Shown here: positions 5,723-6,543 of the stretch, piece after piece
Layout: each line of letters begins with the position of its first letter
How positions within the stretch are numbered: position 1 is the first letter of the stretch
NCBI GenBank assembly: GCA_964484515.1
Contig: CAZAGT010000299.1
Coordinates: 1-6,543, forward strand
Reading direction: 5' to 3'
From: CAZAGT01 sp964484515
GTDB taxonomy: Bacteria > Desulfobacterota > DSM-4660 > Desulfatiglandales > HGW-15
DNA: 6,543 bases
Made by a program: the position numbers and the translations under genes
Notes under the pieces: model-generated
Databases searched by the model: none
Told to the model about the DNA's origin: nothing
What the model saw: only the letters and a program-made list of their open reading frames with translations

Positions 5723-6142
5723 CTACCTCTTCTTCTCGTGGCAATCAGAACATTTCCGGTAGGGGGCGTCGTCGCTCATGCCTTCCTTAGTCAACTTACG
5801 ATGACAGTTCTTGCATTTCCTATGGAAAGCGATCTTGAGTTTCTTGACCTTCCCTCGGTTTTCCGTCGGAATATGGCATTCACGACACTTCTGAACCTCA
5901 TCGCTTTCATCCCAGACGTTTTCACCGTCTTCATAGATGTGGTGGCATTCACGGCATTCCACCCCATAATCCTCGGAATGGCTGAGATGCGAAAAGCTGA
6001 CAGGCCCTTTACGGTCCGTCGCGTAACCCTCGTTTTCGATCAAAATGTCCTCAGGCATGTCATCGGCACTGAGCGGCCCAACTATCAAGGTCATTGTCAC
6101 GGCACCCAGAAGCAGTACCCGCCCCATAAGTAGCTTCGTCAT
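5723..6142 (-). CDS. Periplasmic tetraheme cytochrome c3 (class III cytochrome c)
   Basis: This is an exported electron carrier; in sulfate and metal reducers such proteins shuttle electrons between periplasmic hydrogenases or formate dehydrogenases and membrane complexes. Residues 1-26 form a signal peptide with a hydrophobic core and a likely cut after PLSA. The mature part is about 113 aa, the normal size for cytochrome c3. Four CXXCH heme sites are present: CRECH (63-67), CRECH (86-90), CKNCH (110-114) and CSDCH (131-135). The only other histidines are H52, H55, H68 and H107, exactly four, in the order expected for distal ligands (FSHLSH, CHH and FH before the third site), so all four hemes should be bis-histidine. 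All sites are CXXCH, without the CX4CH spacing that many Desulfovibrio proteins have. The ATG at 6142 has AGGAGG 7 nt upstream. The redox partner is not in the window. Confidence 0.95.
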   Translation of the reverse strand: MTKLLMGRVLLLGAVTMTLIVGPLSADDMPEDILIENEGYATDRKGPVSFSHLSHSEDYGVECRECHHIYEDGENVWDESDEVQKCRECHIPTENRGKVKKLKIAFHRKCKNCHRKLTKEGMSDDAPYRKCSDCHEKKR

Positions 6143-6149
6143 CCAAGAT

Positions 6150-6155
6150 CCTCCT
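6150..6155 (-). promoter_or_regulatory. Ribosome binding site of the cytochrome gene
   Basis: AGGAGG on the minus strand, 7 nt before the ATG at 6142, is a full consensus site and fixes the start. It is the strongest ribosome site in the window. Confidence 0.85.
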
Positions 6156-6186
6156 ATCCCTAGGAATTCGGGAAGCCTGCGATCCC

Positions 6187-6215
6187 ATCATGATAGACCC
6201 AGGCGCAAGTGTCAA
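6187..6215 (-). promoter_or_regulatory. Sigma-70-type promoter candidate for the cytochrome gene
   Basis: On the minus strand, TTGACA (6210-6215) is a perfect -35. After exactly 17 nt comes CATGAT (6187-6192), 4 of 6 against TATAAT. The predicted start near 6180 gives a short leader of about 38 nt. A second TTGACT just upstream (6216-6221) offers an overlapping alternative. Confidence 0.4.
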
Positions 6216-6238
6216 AGTCAACAGCCTCCCTCGGTTGT

Positions 6239-6259
6239 AAAAGGCCGCCGGTGGCGGTC
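6239..6259 (-). terminator. Rho-independent terminator-like hairpin upstream of the cytochrome unit
   Basis: On the minus strand CCGCC, an ACC loop and GGCGG (extendable by one mismatch and a G-C pair) are followed by CCTTTTAC. A GC-rich stem with a short T-tract in this orientation would end transcription from a gene further right, and so isolates the cytochrome gene as its own unit. Confidence 0.5.
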
Positions 6260-6276
6260 TTGGCAATCAGAGCCGT

Positions 6277-6294
6277 CTTGAAAAGGTCTTCAAG
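6277..6294 (-). repeat. Short inverted repeat before the terminator
   Basis: CTTGAA (6277-6282) and TTCAAG (6289-6294) are a perfect inverted repeat around 6 nt. It lies between the possible gene end at 6329 and the terminator-like hairpin, so it may simply be 3' untranslated structure. Confidence 0.25.
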
Positions 6295-6328
6295 TCTTTC
6301 CGGTGTTCTTTGATTGACGTTCTCCCTT

Positions 6329-6541
6329 TCATTTTGTTAGATGGTACTCGCTAATGAGGTGAGTAGACCCTACTGCTGCATAAACAACCCGTCGAAAACT
6401 GTGGAAAGACAAGAATAGCGATGCTCTACGCCATTTTTCGCGTTCACTCTGGATATCACCGGCTGTGACATCTAGCGAAACCCAAAAGACGCCGTGTTGT
6501 TTACCCTCCGGGAAAGCCGATGATACCGCATCTTCGGCGTT
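6329..6541 (-). CDS. Possible C-terminal fragment of an unrecognised gene running off the right edge
   Basis: One minus-strand frame stays open from the window edge to a TGA at 6329-6331, giving 70 residues that include KQHGVFWVSLDVTAGD, SEREKWRRA and a C-terminal SEYHLTK. The other two minus frames are closed within the first 75 nt. I recognise no family. In its favour, a terminator-like hairpin (6239-6259) lies about 70 nt downstream in the matching orientation, and the orientation agrees with all other genes. Against it, 70 codons can stay open by chance and nothing upstream can be seen. Confidence 0.25.
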   Translation of the reverse strand, partial: NAEDAVSSAFPEGKQHGVFWVSLDVTAGDIQSEREKWRRASLFLSFHSFRRVVYAAVGSTHLISEYHLTK

Positions 6542-6543
6542 GC

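Overview
The window is a moderately GC-rich bacterial segment in which every convincing gene reads leftwards on the minus strand. Several genes together suggest an anaerobic, respiring bacterium, most likely Desulfobacterota/deltaproteobacterial, or a neighbour such as Nitrospirota. These are an exported tetraheme class III cytochrome c, a LarB enzyme of nickel-pincer cofactor synthesis, and a GAF-type sigma-54 enhancer-binding regulator. The taxonomic call is inference from gene content; there is no rRNA or tRNA in the window.

Layout in the direction of transcription (right to left). At the right edge there may be the tail of an unrecognised gene (stop at 6329), followed by a terminator-like hairpin (6239-6259). 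Next comes a promoter-like site and a strong ribosome site for a secreted tetraheme cytochrome c3 (5723-6142). After a 191-nt gap lie two membrane protein genes 54 nt apart: an isoprenylcysteine-methyltransferase-family protein (4842-5531) and a small four-helix membrane protein (4422-4787).

The leader region 4154-4421 carries the richest regulatory signals in the window. It holds an FNR/CRP-type palindrome whose centre sits 41.5 nt before the start predicted from a -10-like hexamer, and then two copies of a 23-nt repeat in opposite orientation. It leads into larB (3338-4153). Next is a 314-nt gap with a promoter-like site, then an NAD-type isocitrate/isopropylmalate-family dehydrogenase (1929-3023), and finally the sigma-54 regulator (196-1806), closed by a terminator-like hairpin at 69-88. 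A third copy of the 23-nt repeat lies just beyond that terminator (33-55). Nearly identical repeats in inverted orientation therefore bracket the larB-dehydrogenase-regulator block.

How the genes may work together (inference): LarB makes the first intermediate of the nickel-pincer cofactor used by LarA-type 2-hydroxyacid racemases and epimerases. The adjacent dehydrogenase belongs to a family that oxidises and decarboxylates (2R)-hydroxyacids such as D-malate, tartrate or 3-isopropylmalate. A pathway in which a LarA-like enzyme supplies the right stereoisomer to this dehydrogenase, under redox and sigma-54 control, is an attractive hypothesis. However, larA, larC and larE are not in the window. 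The cytochrome and the two membrane proteins look like separate transcription units.
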